The position numbers were made by a program, and so were the translations under genes. Below the pieces are notes generated by a model that was not told the DNA's origin, ran no database searches, and saw nothing but the letters and a program-made list of their open reading frames with translations. Below, piece after piece: positions 1 through 8,985 of a stretch of 64,000 nucleotides of DNA. Source of the DNA: Pseudomonas sp. R84 (GTDB taxonomy: Bacteria > Pseudomonadota > Gammaproteobacteria > Pseudomonadales > Pseudomonadaceae); assembly GCF_009834515.1 (NCBI RefSeq), contig NZ_CP019426.1, positions 4,205,501 to 4,269,500 on the forward strand, read 5' to 3'. Positions within the stretch are counted from its first letter, which is position 1; each line of letters opens with the position of its first letter.

Positions 1-1419
1 ATCGCCACCGGCAAAGAAGCGCAGCGACGGCGGCACCGAGTTGTAGCCGTTGGTGGCGCTACCGCCGACCTGCACGCGACCGAGCAAGCGATGTTTGTCG
101 AACACCGTGGTCAGGCCTTTGACCAGCGCGGTGCCATACAGAAGGTTGTTGTCCGAGCCGAGGCCTTCCTTCGCCACTTTGCTTTCGAAGCTCAGGCGAT
201 AGCCGTTGTGCGGGTCGATGCGGTTGTCGCTTTTCAGGTACGAGTAACTGATGCCGGGCATCAGCAAGGTGCTCAGGCCGGAGTCATCGCCGAGTTCATA
301 TTCTTCACGCTGCCATTTCAGCGAAATCACCCGCTGCCAGCCGCTCGGCAATTTGCTGTGCCATTCCGGGCCGAAGGTCAGCAGTTTGCTGAGCGTGTCG
401 GAACCGTCGATGTCTTCGAACTGATAACCGCCGGCCCAACGCAGTTTGTCGGTCAGCGGCGGGTCAAGCGGGATGTCGTAGAACAGCCCGACGTTTTGCC
501 GTGGCGCCGAGAGTTCGGCTTCCCAACCGTAGCTGTCGCCTTGCGGGTTGACCCAATGGCGCGTCCAGTTGGCTTTGATGCGCGGGCCGACGTCGGTCGA
601 ATAACCGAGGCCCAGGCCCATGGTCCGTGGCTTGCGCGTGTCGAGTTTGACGTCCACCGGGATCACGTCATTTTTCGCTGTCGTCGGTGCGGCATCGACG
701 CGCACGCCTTCGAAATAGCCGCTCGATTGCAGGTCGCGATTGAGTTCGGCGATCAGCTCGGAGTCGTACGGCTCGCCTTCCTTGAACGGCACCATGCGTT
801 GCAGCAGGTCTTCGTCGAACGGCGTATCACCTTCGAATTTGACTTTGCCCAGCGCATAACGCGGGCCGCTGTCGTAGATCAGTTCGATGTCGGCCACCCC
901 GGCGCGCGGGTCGACCATAAGTTTTTGACGGGTGAAATGGCCACTGAAAAAACCGAAGCGCGAGGCCTGATTCTGAATAAGTCTTTTGGCGTCTTCGTAA
1001 CGGCCATGGTTGAGCACCGCACCGGACTTGAGCGCGTCGCTTTTCGGTACACGAAAAGATTTGAGGGAGGCAGCCGGGCCGTCGACACGAATGGTGACGT
1101 TGCGCAGATGAATCGGCTCGCCGGGATCGATGTTCAACACCAGGCGCGGCTTGTCGCCGCCCTTGACGTCACTTTCGATCTGCGGCTGGTAGTAGCCCAA
1201 CGCCTGGGCCGCTTTGCGCGCCTGCTCTTCGGCACCGCGACTGAAGCGCTGCAGGGCTTCTTCGTCACGATCGCCGAGGCTGCCGATATAGCCTTCTATA
1301 TTGGCCTTGAGTTCATCGTTGGACGGTTTGATCCGCACATCCAATTCACTTTGCGCCAGCGCCGCGCAGCTGGTTAACAGCACGAGCACGCCACTGGTAA
1401 ATCTTCCTGGAAACTTCAT
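1..1419 (-). CDS. tamA: TamA, outer-membrane component of the TAM translocation complex (3' end missing)
   Basis: The reverse strand from an ATG at 1419 reads continuously to the window edge, so about 473 N-terminal residues are present. A cleavable signal peptide (MKFPGRFTSGVLVLLTSCAALA) is followed by three POTRA-like regions; phrases such as GEPIHLRNVTIRVDG and PRYALGKVKFEGDTPFDE are typical of BamA/TamA POTRA repeats. The start of the beta-barrel (GLGLGYSTDVGPRIKANW) follows. TamA works with inner-membrane TamB in moving proteins or lipids to the outer membrane; tamB is expected just beyond the left edge. The upstream GNAT gene ends 66 bases away on the same strand. Confidence is high for the family; the C-terminal barrel cannot be seen. 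Confidence 0.88.
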   Translation of the reverse strand, partial: MKFPGRFTSGVLVLLTSCAALAQSELDVRIKPSNDELKANIEGYIGSLGDRDEEALQRFSRGAEEQARKAAQALGYYQPQIESDVKGGDKPRLVLNIDPGEPIHLRNVTIRVDGPAASLKSFRVPKSDALKSGAVLNHGRYEDAKRLIQNQASRFGFFSGHFTRQKLMVDPRAGVADIELIYDSGPRYALGKVKFEGDTPFDEDLLQRMVPFKEGEPYDSELIAELNRDLQSSGYFEGVRVDAAPTTAKNDVIPVDVKLDTRKPRTMGLGLGYSTDVGPRIKANWTRHWVNPQGDSYGWEAELSAPRQNVGLFYDIPLDPPLTDKLRWAGGYQFEDIDGSDTLSKLLTFGPEWHSKLPSGWQRVISLKWQREEYELGDDSGLSTLLMPGISYSYLKSDNRIDPHNGYRLSFESKVAKEGLGSDNNLLYGTALVKGLTTVFDKHRLLGRVQVGGSATNGYNSVPPSLRFFAGGD

Positions 1420-1485
1420 AGGCGCGGATGCTATCACGGGCTTGGGAGCGTGATAGAACAGGAAATTTCCCAAGAAGTTCGATTG

Positions 1486-2136
1486 TCATGCTGTTGCAGT
1501 TTGTAACACCTGCGGATTGGCGTGGAAAAATACGTGTTCACGCACCGGCCCGACGGCAACCTCGCCGATCTCCTCGTAACCCTGCCTTTTATAGAATTCC
1601 AGGTAACGCGGGTTGCCGGTGTCGAGCACCACGCCCTGCGACGTTTCATCCACCGCGCACCAGTTGTGCACGGCGGTCAGCAGTTGCTCGCCAAAGTGCT
1701 TGCCCTGAAATTGTGGGTGAATGCCCAGCAACGGCAGCATGTGCACCGAATCGCTGGGCACGCAGGCAGCAACGGCATCATGGTATTCCAGATAACGGCG
1801 GGTGCAGCGGAAACCGGTGCTGAGCACCATGCGCAAACGCCACGCCCAACTTTCGGTGATGCCCAGACGGCGTTGCGGCGGCGCGATCAGGGCGATGCCG
1901 ATCAGACGGTCGTTGACCAGCAGGCCGATGGCGGGCAGATCCTGCAGAAAGTGTTGTTTGACCAGCTCCCGCACCGTCGCCCGCACGCGCTGTTCGTAGC
2001 CGGGGCGTTCGGCTTCGAACAGATAGCCGAAGGTCGGCTCGTGGCGATAGGCCTGATAGAGCAGCGAGCGGGCTTCGCGGGAATAACCGCGGTCGAGCAT
2101 ATGAATGTCGGCGATGGCGGTCTGGGTTTCAGGCAT
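1486..2136 (-). CDS. GNAT-family N-acetyltransferase
   Basis: A 216-residue protein starting at ATG 2136, preceded by GGGGAG at a good distance; longer in-frame starts upstream run into a REP repeat and are unlikely. The C-terminal half has the GNAT acetyl-CoA core: LLGIHPQFQGKHFGEQLL (motif A, Q/RxxG-like loop) and LDTGNPRYLEFYKRQGYE (motif B, with the usual FYxxxGF/Y ending). The substrate cannot be predicted. It lies directly upstream of tamA on the same strand, which may only be chance. Function beyond acetyl transfer is unknown. Confidence 0.85.
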   Translation of the reverse strand: MPETQTAIADIHMLDRGYSREARSLLYQAYRHEPTFGYLFEAERPGYEQRVRATVRELVKQHFLQDLPAIGLLVNDRLIGIALIAPPQRRLGITESWAWRLRMVLSTGFRCTRRYLEYHDAVAACVPSDSVHMLPLLGIHPQFQGKHFGEQLLTAVHNWCAVDETSQGVVLDTGNPRYLEFYKRQGYEEIGEVAVGPVREHVFFHANPQVLQTATA

Positions 2137-2256
2137 GACGGTGAATCTCCCCGGGGCGCGTTCAAATGGCGGCGCTCTTGTTGGTACGAACCTTTTGCGG
2201 GTGGCGTGGTTCCCCACAGGTATAGACCAACCTTGGATCTTCATCGATTTTGCCGA

Positions 2257-2329
2257 CCTCTTCGCGAGCAAGCTCGCTCCCACATTTCGATCGCGTTCCC
2301 CTGTGGGAGCGAGCTTGCTCGCGAAGAGG
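2257..2329. repeat. REPIN (paired inverted REP), GAGCAAGCTCGC variant
   Basis: Two perfect 28-base inverted arms (2257-2284 and 2302-2329) carry the fluorescens-type REP core. It sits between the divergently transcribed GNAT and xthA genes. Confidence 0.9.
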
Positions 2330-2432
2330 CACTTACCCGCAACACAAATCCCACAGACCAAAATGATTTCTCCCACACTGGCCCATCTCCCCCATGTCAG
2401 CTAGCATCGCCCTTTTGCCAGGACTGCCGACC

Positions 2433-3245
2433 ATGAAGATCGTTTCCTTCAACATCAACGGACTGCGCGCCCGTCCGCATCAGCTGGCAGCGCTGATCGA
2501 AAAACACCAGCCGGACGTGATCGGCCTGCAGGAAACCAAGGTCCACGACGACCAGTTCCCGCTCGAAGAAGTCCGCGCCCTCGGCTACCACGTGTATTTC
2601 CACGGCCAGAAAGGCCATTACGGCGTGGCCATGCTCTCGCGCAAGGCGCCCATCGCCATCCACAAAGGTTTCGCCACCGACGAAGAAGACGCTCAGCGTC
2701 GCTTTATCTGGGGTACCTTCGCCGACGCCAATGGTGTGCCGGTGACCATCATGAACGGCTATTTCCCCCAAGGCGAAAGCCGCGACCATCCAACCAAATT
2801 CCCCGCCAAGCAGCGTTTCTACAGCGATCTGCAAGCGCTGCTGGAAAGCCAGTTTCACAATGAACAGCCCGTGGTGGTGATGGGCGATGTAAACATTTCC
2901 CCGGAAGACTGTGACATTGGCATCGGCCCGGACAACATGAAGCGCTGGCTGAAAACCGGTAAATGCAGCTTCCTGCCGGAAGAGCGCGAGTGGATGGCAC
3001 GCCTGAAGAACTGGGGTTTGACCGACAGTTATCGTCACCTGAACCCGGACGTGACCGACATGTTCAGTTGGTTCGATTACCGCAGCCGTGGCTTTGAAGA
3101 TGAGCCGAAGCGTGGCCTGCGCATCGATGTGATTCTGGCGTCACATGGTTTGTTGCCGCGAGTCAAAGCCGCCGGTGTTGACTATGAATTGCGCGGAATG
3201 GAAAAGCCGTCCGATCATGCGCCGATCTGGCTTGAACTCAGCTGA
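2433..3245 (+). CDS. xthA: Exodeoxyribonuclease III
   Basis: A 270-residue protein, close to the 268 residues of E. coli XthA, and full length. Motifs of the endonuclease/exonuclease/phosphatase fold appear in order: FNINGLRAR at the start, the metal-binding LQETK near residue 35, [13 protein letters not shown] around 150, RIDVIL near 228, and the catalytic SDHAPIW at the end. It cleaves at abasic sites and removes 3' blocking groups in base-excision repair. The ATG at 2433 is chosen because the conserved [12 protein letters not shown] begins there. Monocistronic, followed by a REPIN. Confidence 0.96.
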   Translation: MKIVSFNINGLRARPHQLAALIEKHQPDVIGLQETKVHDDQFPLEEVRALGYHVYFHGQKGHYGVAMLSRKAPIAIHKGFATDEEDAQRRFIWGTFADANGVPVTIMNGYFPQGESRDHPTKFPAKQRFYSDLQALLESQFHNEQPVVVMGDVNISPEDCDIGIGPDNMKRWLKTGKCSFLPEEREWMARLKNWGLTDSYRHLNPDVTDMFSWFDYRSRGFEDEPKRGLRIDVILASHGLLPRVKAAGVDYELRGMEKPSDHAPIWLELS

Positions 3246-3266
3246 TCCCAAGCCTTACGCAATACC

Positions 3267-3356
3267 TGTAGGAGTGAGCCTGCTCGCGATAGCGGTGAAT
3301 CAGTCGACATAAATGTTGACCGGTACACCGCTATCGCGAGCAGGCTCACTCCTACA
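3267..3356. repeat. REPIN, GAGTGAGCCTGCTCGCGAT subfamily
   Basis: Perfect 31-base inverted arms at 3267-3297 and 3326-3356. The arms carry the GTAGGAGTGAG variant with a CGAT end instead of the commoner GTGGGAGCGAG...CGAA. Confidence 0.9.
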
Positions 3357-3364
3357 TTGGATAG

Positions 3365-3382
3365 CTGTCATCTTTCGGTCAT
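3365..3382 (+). promoter_or_regulatory. Pho box (PhoB operator)
   Basis: CTGTCAT-CTTT-CGGTCAT: two 7-base direct repeats with an 11-base period, as in the classical PhoB box (CTGTCAT-N4-CTGTCAT); only one base in the second half differs. A TTAAT-like -10 starts at 3392, about 10 bases downstream, as in PhoB-activated promoters where the box replaces the -35. The gene starts at 3434. Confidence 0.8.
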
Positions 3383-3433
3383 GCGCCTGACTTAATCTCC
3401 CCGGCAATCCCCTTGGCTTGATCCGGTGCCGGC

Positions 3434-4768
3434 ATGACCCTGCGTGTTCTGTGCGTTTTTCTCTTGAGTGCGTGGCTGACGGTTTCTGCCGCTGCCCTGC
3501 CCCTTCCTGAAAACGGCCCGGCGCTGCGTATTCAAGGCTCCAACACCATCGGCGCCGAACTCGGCCCGGCGCTGGTCGAAGGGTTGCTGCAAGAGCAGGG
3601 TTTGCTGAAAATCCACCGCGAAACCCCGGACACGGCCAACGAACTGCGCATCGTCGGCCAGACCGCCCAAGGCAAACGCGTGGTCGTGGAAGTGGCCGCG
3701 CACGGTTCCAGCACCGGTTTTACCGCGTTGAAAAACGCCAGCGCCGACCTGGCCGCGTCTTCCCGCGAGATCAAGGACAGTGAGTTGCAGACCCTGCAAT
3801 CACTGGGCGATCTGAAAAGCCCCGCCGCCGAACAAGTCATCGCCATCGATGGCCTGGCGATCATTCTTCATCCCGACAATCCCCTCCAACAACTGGACAC
3901 CGAGCAACTGGCGCGGATCTTCAGTGGCGAAGTGAAAACCTGGGAAGACCTTGGCGGGCGTGGCGGTGCGATTCATTTATATGCGCGCGATGATCAATCC
4001 GGCACCTACGACACGTTTAAAGAACTGGTCCTCAGCCGTCGTGGGAAAAGTCTGAGCAGCAACGCGAAAAGGTTTGAGTCCAGCGAGCAACTGTCCGACG
4101 CCGTCAGCGCGGATCCACAGGGCATCGGCTTCATCGGTTTGCCCTACGTGCGTCAGGCCAAAGCCGTGGCCATCGCCGATGGCGCATCGCAATCGATGTT
4201 GCCTCTGAACAGTCTGATCGCCACCGAGGACTATCCACTGTCGCGGCGCTTGTTCTTCTATCTGCCACCCGACAGTAACAATCCTTGGGCGAAGGCGTTG
4301 GTGACATTTGCGCAAAGTCGTCAGGGTCAGGCGATTGTCGCCGCCAACGGTTTTATCAGCCAGACCGTGCACGCTATGAGCGTCGCGCCGAACGCGTTGA
4401 TGCCCGAGGGTTATCAATCACTCAGCCGCCACGCCCAGCGTCTGACGGTGAACTTCCGTTTTGAAGAAGGCAGCGCGAGTCTGGATAACAAAGCGCGTCA
4501 GGATCTGGCGCGGGTGATCGACTATATAAAGCGGCGGGACAAAACTGAACGCGCGGTGACATTGGTCGGGTTTGGTGATGCCAAGGATGACCCCGCACGC
4601 GCGGACCTGCTGTCGAAGCTGCGCGCGATGGCGGTGCGCCGGGAGCTGGTGAAGAACGGCCTGGTTCTGCGTGAGGTTCGCGGCTTTGGCGCGTTGATGC
4701 CGGTGGCGGCGAACAATGTGGATGAGGGCAGGATCAAGAATCGGCGGGTTGAGGTTTGGGTGTATTGA
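3434..4768 (+). CDS. Phosphate-type periplasmic binding domain fused to OmpA-like peptidoglycan-binding domain
   Basis: A 444-residue secreted protein. Residues 1-21 form a signal peptide (LLSAWLTVSAAA). About residues 30-300 resemble PstS-type binding proteins: IQGSNTIGAELGPALVEG, LAASSREIKDSE, RIFSGEVKTWEDLGG and ARDDQSGTYDTFKELVL (anion-binding loop) are characteristic. Residues ~335-444 form an OmpA/Pal-like domain (FRFEEGSASLDNKARQDLARV, ending in KNRRVEVWVY). The fusion suggests a ligand-binding protein tethered to the cell wall instead of feeding an ABC permease; no permease lies nearby. A Pho box upstream indicates induction by phosphate starvation. The ligand is inferred, not shown. 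Confidence 0.85.
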   Translation: MTLRVLCVFLLSAWLTVSAAALPLPENGPALRIQGSNTIGAELGPALVEGLLQEQGLLKIHRETPDTANELRIVGQTAQGKRVVVEVAAHGSSTGFTALKNASADLAASSREIKDSELQTLQSLGDLKSPAAEQVIAIDGLAIILHPDNPLQQLDTEQLARIFSGEVKTWEDLGGRGGAIHLYARDDQSGTYDTFKELVLSRRGKSLSSNAKRFESSEQLSDAVSADPQGIGFIGLPYVRQAKAVAIADGASQSMLPLNSLIATEDYPLSRRLFFYLPPDSNNPWAKALVTFAQSRQGQAIVAANGFISQTVHAMSVAPNALMPEGYQSLSRHAQRLTVNFRFEEGSASLDNKARQDLARVIDYIKRRDKTERAVTLVGFGDAKDDPARADLLSKLRAMAVRRELVKNGLVLREVRGFGALMPVAANNVDEGRIKNRRVEVWVY

Positions 4769-4800
4769 GCCTGATGGTTATGTACTGAATGGGCCGACCC

Positions 4801-4884
4801 CTTCGCGAGCAAGCTCGCTCCCACAGGGATCGCATTCTTCCATTTGGAATGCGCTTTAATGTGGGAGCGAGCTTGCTCGCGAAG
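4801..4884. repeat. REPIN
   Basis: Perfect 24-base inverted arms at 4801-4824 and 4861-4884 with the CTTCGCGAGCAAGCTCGC core, between convergent genes. Confidence 0.9.
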
Positions 4885-4898
4885 CAGGCGACGCGGTC

Positions 4899-6128
4899 TT
4901 AATGACCGCTACGCAGCATTTCCTTCGGCACATACTTGCCGATCTCGAACTTGCCGATTGCCGCACGATGCACTTCGTCCGGGCCGTCGGCCAGGCGCAG
5001 GGTGCGTTGCATGGCGTACATGTACGCCAGCGGGAAATCGTTCGATACCCCGGCGCCGCCATGCATCTGGATCGCCCGATCGATCACTCGCAGCGCGACG
5101 TTCGGCGCGACTACCTTGATCTGCGCAATCTCGCTTTTCGCCACTTTGTTACCGACGGTGTCCATCATGTATGCCGCTTTCAACGTCAGCAGGCGCGCCA
5201 TGTCGATCTCCATCCGCGAGTCGGCGATCTTGTCGACGTTACCGCCCAGACGCGCCAGCGGTTTGCCGAATGCCGTGCGGCTCACCGAGCGTTTGCACAT
5301 CAATTCCAATGCACGTTCGGCCATGCCGATCGAACGCATGCAGTGGTGAATCCGGCCTGGGCCAAGACGACCCTGGGCAATTTCAAAGCCGCGTCCTTCA
5401 CCCAACAGGACGTTTTCATACGGCACGCGCACGTTGTCGAACAGTACTTCGGCGTGGCCGTGTGGCGCATCGTCGTAACCGAACACCGGCAACGGACGGA
5501 CAATCTTCACGCCGGGGGTGTCGACTGGCACAAGGATCATCGAGTGCTGCGCATGACGCGGTGCATCGGGATTGCTCAGGCCCATGAAGATGAGGATCTT
5601 GCAGCGCGGATCGCAAGCACCGGAGGTCCACCATTTTTTGCCGTTGATCACCCACTCGTCACCATTGCGCTCGGCGCGGGCGGCCATGTTGGTGGCGTCG
5701 GACGAGGCTACGTCAGGTTCGGTCATGGCGAACGCCGAGCGGATCTCGCCGCGCAGCAGTGGTTCGAGCCAGCGTTGTTTCTGTTCTTCGTTGGCGTAGC
5801 GCACCAGCACTTCCATGTTGCCGGTGTCCGGCGCCGAGCAGTTGAACGGCTCGGGGCCGAGCAGCGAGCGGCCCATGATTTCCGCGAGCGGCGCGTATTC
5901 AAGGTTGGTCAGACCGGCACCGAGCTCCGATTCCGGCAGAAACAGATTCCACAGGCCTTCGGCCTTGGCCTTGGCTTTGAGCTCTTCCATGATCGCCGTC
6001 GGCTGCCACCGATCGCCTTCGGCAACCTGGCGCTCGAACACGGCTTCGGCCGGGTAAACGTAAGTGTCCATGAACGCGGTCACGCGCTCACGCAGTTCTT
6101 GCACCTTGGGCGAATAAGCGAAATCCAT
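4899..6128 (-). CDS. Acyl-CoA dehydrogenase
   Basis: A 409-residue flavoenzyme of the acyl-CoA dehydrogenase family. Visible marks are the FAD/substrate-binding [17 protein letters not shown] (about residue 135), [13 protein letters not shown], and the C-terminal [16 protein letters not shown] region with a conserved arginine-rich [16 protein letters not shown] end. The length and these motifs fit the ACAD10/11-like bacterial group better than short-chain enzymes. ATG 6128 follows AAGAAGG; a TTG six bases upstream is too close to the ribosome site. It is divergent from a LysR gene, probably its regulator. The acyl substrate is unknown. Confidence 0.92.
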   Translation of the reverse strand: MDFAYSPKVQELRERVTAFMDTYVYPAEAVFERQVAEGDRWQPTAIMEELKAKAKAEGLWNLFLPESELGAGLTNLEYAPLAEIMGRSLLGPEPFNCSAPDTGNMEVLVRYANEEQKQRWLEPLLRGEIRSAFAMTEPDVASSDATNMAARAERNGDEWVINGKKWWTSGACDPRCKILIFMGLSNPDAPRHAQHSMILVPVDTPGVKIVRPLPVFGYDDAPHGHAEVLFDNVRVPYENVLLGEGRGFEIAQGRLGPGRIHHCMRSIGMAERALELMCKRSVSRTAFGKPLARLGGNVDKIADSRMEIDMARLLTLKAAYMMDTVGNKVAKSEIAQIKVVAPNVALRVIDRAIQMHGGAGVSNDFPLAYMYAMQRTLRLADGPDEVHRAAIGKFEIGKYVPKEMLRSGH

Positions 6129-6233
6129 GATCAATTACCTTCTTGGGCAGAGGTTGTTTAAGTCATGCAATCGATGCTAGAACAGCGTTGATAATTTACC
6201 TAGCCTATTCTCGGCGTGTATAAACATTCATCA

Positions 6234-6248
6234 CCGATATATGATCGG
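6234..6248. promoter_or_regulatory. Possible LysR operator
   Basis: CCGAT-N5-ATCGG inverted repeat lies in the 171-base gap between the divergent acyl-CoA dehydrogenase and LysR genes, 52 bases before the LysR start. The arms are short, so this is only a candidate. Confidence 0.35.
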
Positions 6249-6299
6249 CTGATTGCCAGCCCCTAAAACACCGCCCTAAATAACAAGAGAAGCCGCGTT

Positions 6300-7235
6300 A
6301 TGAATCTGAGTAAGGTCGACCTCAACCTTTTCATCGTCTTCGACGCGATCTATACCGAAGCCAACCTGACCCGCGCCGGGCAGATTGTCGGCATCACTCA
6401 GCCGGCGGTGTCCAACGCCTTGGCGCGGTTGCGCGAGACCTTCAACGACCCGCTGTTCGTGCGTACCGCTCAGGGCATGGTGCCGACGCCGATGGCGCAG
6501 AACATCATCGGCCCGGTGCGCAACGCTTTGTCGCTGCTGCGTGTGTCGGTTCAGGAAAGCCGCATTTTCAACCCGGCGCAGGCGGTCAAGACCTACCGCA
6601 TCAGCATGACCGACCTCACCGAAGCGGTAATTCTGCCGCCGCTGTTCCAGCGCCTGCGCCGCTTGGCGCCGACCGTGATCATCGAAAGTTTTCTGTCAAA
6701 ACGTCGGGAGACCACCAAGGAACTGGCGGCCGGGCGTCTGGATTTTGCCGTGGATGCGCCACTTAACACCGACCCGCAGGTGCGTCATGTCAAGCTGATG
6801 GAAGACCGTTACGTGTGTGCGATGCGCAAGGGTCATCCGATGGCGGGCAAGGAAAAGCTCTCGCTGGATGATTATTTGTCGCTGACGCATATCCACATTT
6901 CCAGCCGCCGCAGTGGTCTGGGTTATGTCGATCTGGCGCTGGGCAAAATGGGTATTCAGCGCAAGATTGCCCTGCGTTCGCAGCATTACTTGATGGCGTC
7001 ACAGGTGATGCAGCAGACCGACATGGTCATGACCGTGCCGGAGCGCTTTGCCCGTCGACATGAGTTGCAGGCGTTTAATTTGCCGGTGAATGATGTGCCG
7101 CCCGTGGAGACGCACCTGTATTGGCATGAAAGCACTGACCAGGATCCGGCGAATCGCTGGATGCGCGAGCAAATGATCGAGTTGTGCCAGCAGGTGACGG
7201 CACAGGAGAAGAAGCTCGATAAGCAGGTGGTGTAA
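6300..7235 (+). CDS. LysR-family transcriptional regulator
   Basis: A 311-residue regulator. Residues 1-65 form the winged helix-turn-helix (MNLSKVDLNLFIVFDAI, GITQPAVSNALARLRETFNDPLFVRT), typical of the NodD/PcaQ-like LysR branch. The remainder is a periplasmic-binding-like effector domain. It is transcribed away from the acyl-CoA dehydrogenase with a 171-base shared upstream region. That divergent arrangement suggests it controls the dehydrogenase; the inducer is unknown. Confidence 0.93.
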   Translation: MNLSKVDLNLFIVFDAIYTEANLTRAGQIVGITQPAVSNALARLRETFNDPLFVRTAQGMVPTPMAQNIIGPVRNALSLLRVSVQESRIFNPAQAVKTYRISMTDLTEAVILPPLFQRLRRLAPTVIIESFLSKRRETTKELAAGRLDFAVDAPLNTDPQVRHVKLMEDRYVCAMRKGHPMAGKEKLSLDDYLSLTHIHISSRRSGLGYVDLALGKMGIQRKIALRSQHYLMASQVMQQTDMVMTVPERFARRHELQAFNLPVNDVPPVETHLYWHESTDQDPANRWMREQMIELCQQVTAQEKKLDKQVV

Positions 7236-7244
7236 GGAAAGATC

Positions 7245-7312
7245 AAAAGATCGCAGCCTGCGGGAGCTCCTACAGAGATCGGTGTAGGAGCTGCCGCAGG
7301 CTACGATCTTTT
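7245..7312. repeat. Palindromic repeat, GATCGCAGCCTGCGGCAGCTCCTACA family
   Basis: Imperfect inverted arms (7245-7274 and 7283-7312) of a second Pseudomonas palindromic family, distinct from the GAGCGAGCCTGCTCGC type. It ends just upstream of the liuR promoter; a related copy is at 24380-24471. Confidence 0.8.
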
Positions 7313-7318
7313 TCTTGC

Positions 7319-7334
7319 TTGACGTAAACGTCAA
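7319..7334. promoter_or_regulatory. LiuR-type operator at the liuR promoter
   Basis: TTGACGT-AA-ACGTCAA, seven-base perfect arms. The left arm doubles as a -35 (TTGACG); a weak -10 (TAGCTT) lies 18 bases on at 7343, giving the long spacer usual for MerR-type promoters. It resembles the palindromes at liuA. Confidence 0.65.
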
Positions 7335-7377
7335 CCTGCCATTAGCTTAGCGCCAAGACCTTTTTCCGAGCGCTTCC

Positions 7378-7779
7378 ATGAGCAGCCAGACTTACAGCAT
7401 CTCCGACCTCGCCCGCGAGCTGGACATCACCACCCGGGCGATCCGCTTTTATGAAGAGCAAGGCCTGCTCAGTCCTGAGCGCCGTGGCCAGGAACGTATC
7501 TATTCGCCACGCGACAAGGTCAGCCTGAAGCTGATCCTGCGTGGCAAACGCATCGGCTTCTCGCTGGCCGAATGCCGCGAACTGATCGAGCTTTACGACC
7601 CCTCCAGCGGTAACACCAAACAGCTCAACAGCATGCTGGCGAAAATCGCCGAGCGCCGCGAGCAGCTGGAGCAGCAGTTGCTGGATATCGAACAGATGAA
7701 GCTGGAACTCGATACCGCTGAAGAGCGCTGCGTGCAGGCGTTGGAGCAGACGCTCAAGAGCCAGCAGGCCATTCAGTAA
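7378..7779 (+). CDS. liuR: MerR-family regulator of leucine/isovalerate catabolism (LiuR)
   Basis: A 133-residue MerR-type protein: N-terminal winged helix (YSISDLARELDITTRAIRFY, then YEEQGLLSPERRG) followed by the coiled-coil dimerisation helix (residues ~80-125, rich in EQLEQQLLDIEQMKLELD). No effector domain or metal-binding cysteine cluster follows, which fits LiuR-type regulators sensing pathway CoA intermediates. It precedes liuE and shares an operator motif with the liuABCD promoter at 11438. Known members control the liu genes; the assignment here rests on family and context. Confidence 0.88.
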   Translation: MSSQTYSISDLARELDITTRAIRFYEEQGLLSPERRGQERIYSPRDKVSLKLILRGKRIGFSLAECRELIELYDPSSGNTKQLNSMLAKIAERREQLEQQLLDIEQMKLELDTAEERCVQALEQTLKSQQAIQ

Positions 7780-7788
7780 CAACCCCAT

Positions 7789-7886
7789 CCCCTGTGGGAG
7801 CGAGCCTGCTCGCGAATGCAATTTGTCATTCGACATCTATGGTGATTGACCCGGCGCATTCGCGAGCAGGCTCGCTCCCACAGGGG
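7789..7886. repeat. REPIN
   Basis: Inverted arms CCCCTGTGGGAGCGAGCCTG... (from 7789) and their complement (to 7886) between liuR and liuE. The two genes share a direction, so the repeat interrupts a likely co-transcribed pair. Confidence 0.9.
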
Positions 7887-7927
7887 GATATCCGCAGATT
7901 TCAGATAACTACAACAGGTCAACCGCC

Positions 7928-8827
7928 ATGTCCCTCCCCTCCCAAGTACGCCTGATCGAAGTCGGCCCGCGCGATGGCCTGCAGAACGAAGCCCAACCGA
8001 TCAGCGTTGCCGACAAGGTGCAACTGGTCGACGCCCTCAGCGCCGCCGGTCTCGGCTATATAGAAGTCGGCAGTTTCGTTTCGCCGAAATGGGTACCGCA
8101 AATGGCCGGTTCTGCCGAGGTGTTCGCACAAATCCAGCGCAAACCCGGCGTGACCTACGGTGCACTGGCGCCAAACCTGCGCGGCTTCGAAGACGCCATA
8201 GCCGCTGGGGTCAGGGAAGTCGCGGTGTTCGCCGCGGCCTCCGAAGCCTTCTCGCAACGCAACATCAACTGCTCGATCAGCGAAAGCCTGGCGCGCTTTG
8301 CGCCGATCATGGAAGCGGCGAAACAGCACGGCGTTACCGTGCGCGGTTACGTGTCCTGCGTGCTCGGTTGCCCGTACGAAGGCACGGTCGCGCCGGAGAA
8401 AGTGGCGATGGTCGCGCGCGAGTTGTATGCGATGGGCTGCTATGAAGTCTCGCTGGGCGACACCATCGGCACTGGCACTGCGGGCGCGACTCGCCGCTTG
8501 TTTGAAGTGGTTTCGGCGCAGGTGCCACGGGACAAGCTCGCCGGGCATTTCCACGACACTTACGGCCAGGCCATGGCCAATATCTATGCCAGCCTGCTCG
8601 AAGGCATTTCGGTGTTCGACAGCTCTATCGCGGGCCTCGGCGGCTGCCCGTACGCCAAAGGCGCGAGCGGTAACGTTGCTACCGAAGATGTGGTGTACCT
8701 GCTCAACGGCCTCGGCATCGAGACCGGTATCGACCTGGACGCCTTGATTGCTGCGGGTCAGCAGATCAGCGCGGTGCTCGGCCGCCCGAGCGGTTCGCGC
8801 GTGGCCAAGGCTCGCAGCGCACAGTGA
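7928..8827 (+). CDS. liuE: Hydroxymethylglutaryl-CoA lyase
   Basis: A 299-residue TIM-barrel lyase that splits HMG-CoA into acetoacetate and acetyl-CoA, the last step of leucine breakdown. Signature elements: EVGPRDGLQNE (catalytic Arg, metal-binding Asp) at residue ~12, VSLGDTIGTGT, HFHDTYGQAMAN with metal-binding His, and the family signature GGCPYAKGASGN with its active-site cysteine near residue 238. Also called mvaB. In other pseudomonads the gene is followed by the CrcY sRNA, as here. It is separated from liuABCD by crcY and an acyl-CoA ligase. Confidence 0.95.
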   Translation: MSLPSQVRLIEVGPRDGLQNEAQPISVADKVQLVDALSAAGLGYIEVGSFVSPKWVPQMAGSAEVFAQIQRKPGVTYGALAPNLRGFEDAIAAGVREVAVFAAASEAFSQRNINCSISESLARFAPIMEAAKQHGVTVRGYVSCVLGCPYEGTVAPEKVAMVARELYAMGCYEVSLGDTIGTGTAGATRRLFEVVSAQVPRDKLAGHFHDTYGQAMANIYASLLEGISVFDSSIAGLGGCPYAKGASGNVATEDVVYLLNGLGIETGIDLDALIAAGQQISAVLGRPSGSRVAKARSAQ

Positions 8828-8836
8828 GGGAACAAG

Positions 8837-8879
8837 GTGTTACCGCTGTGTCCGGAATGTGGGTTTAAGCGAGTAACAC
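8837..8879. promoter_or_regulatory. Probable CbrB upstream activating sequence for crcY
   Basis: Inverted repeat GTGTTAC (8837-8843) ... GTAACAC (8873-8879), about 80-120 bases upstream of a sigma-54 promoter. CbrB, an NtrC-type activator, is known to bind TGTTAC/GTAACA elements upstream of crcZ and crcY. Confidence 0.65.
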
Positions 8880-8958
8880 GGAAACAAATTGTCTGGTTTC
8901 GCTGGAGTGAAAATTTACTGAAATCTCCAAATCATTGATTTATAAGGATTTTTAAAAG

Positions 8959-8975
8959 TTGGCACGGCTTCTGCT
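8959..8975 (+). promoter_or_regulatory. Sigma-54 promoter of crcY
   Basis: TTGGCACGGCTTCTGCT has the invariant GG (8961-8962) and GC (8973-8974) exactly 10 bases apart, with the TTGGCACG context. Predicted transcription start near 8986. Confidence 0.85.
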
Positions 8976-8985
8976 ATCTCTATGG

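Noticed and set aside
91..1377. A 428-codon rightward frame at the left edge
   Set aside because: The reverse strand encodes TamA with signal peptide and POTRA repeats, so this is its mirror.
4902..6161. A 419-codon frame opposite the acyl-CoA dehydrogenase
   Set aside because: Mirror frame of a clear flavoenzyme; His/Arg-rich translation without motifs.
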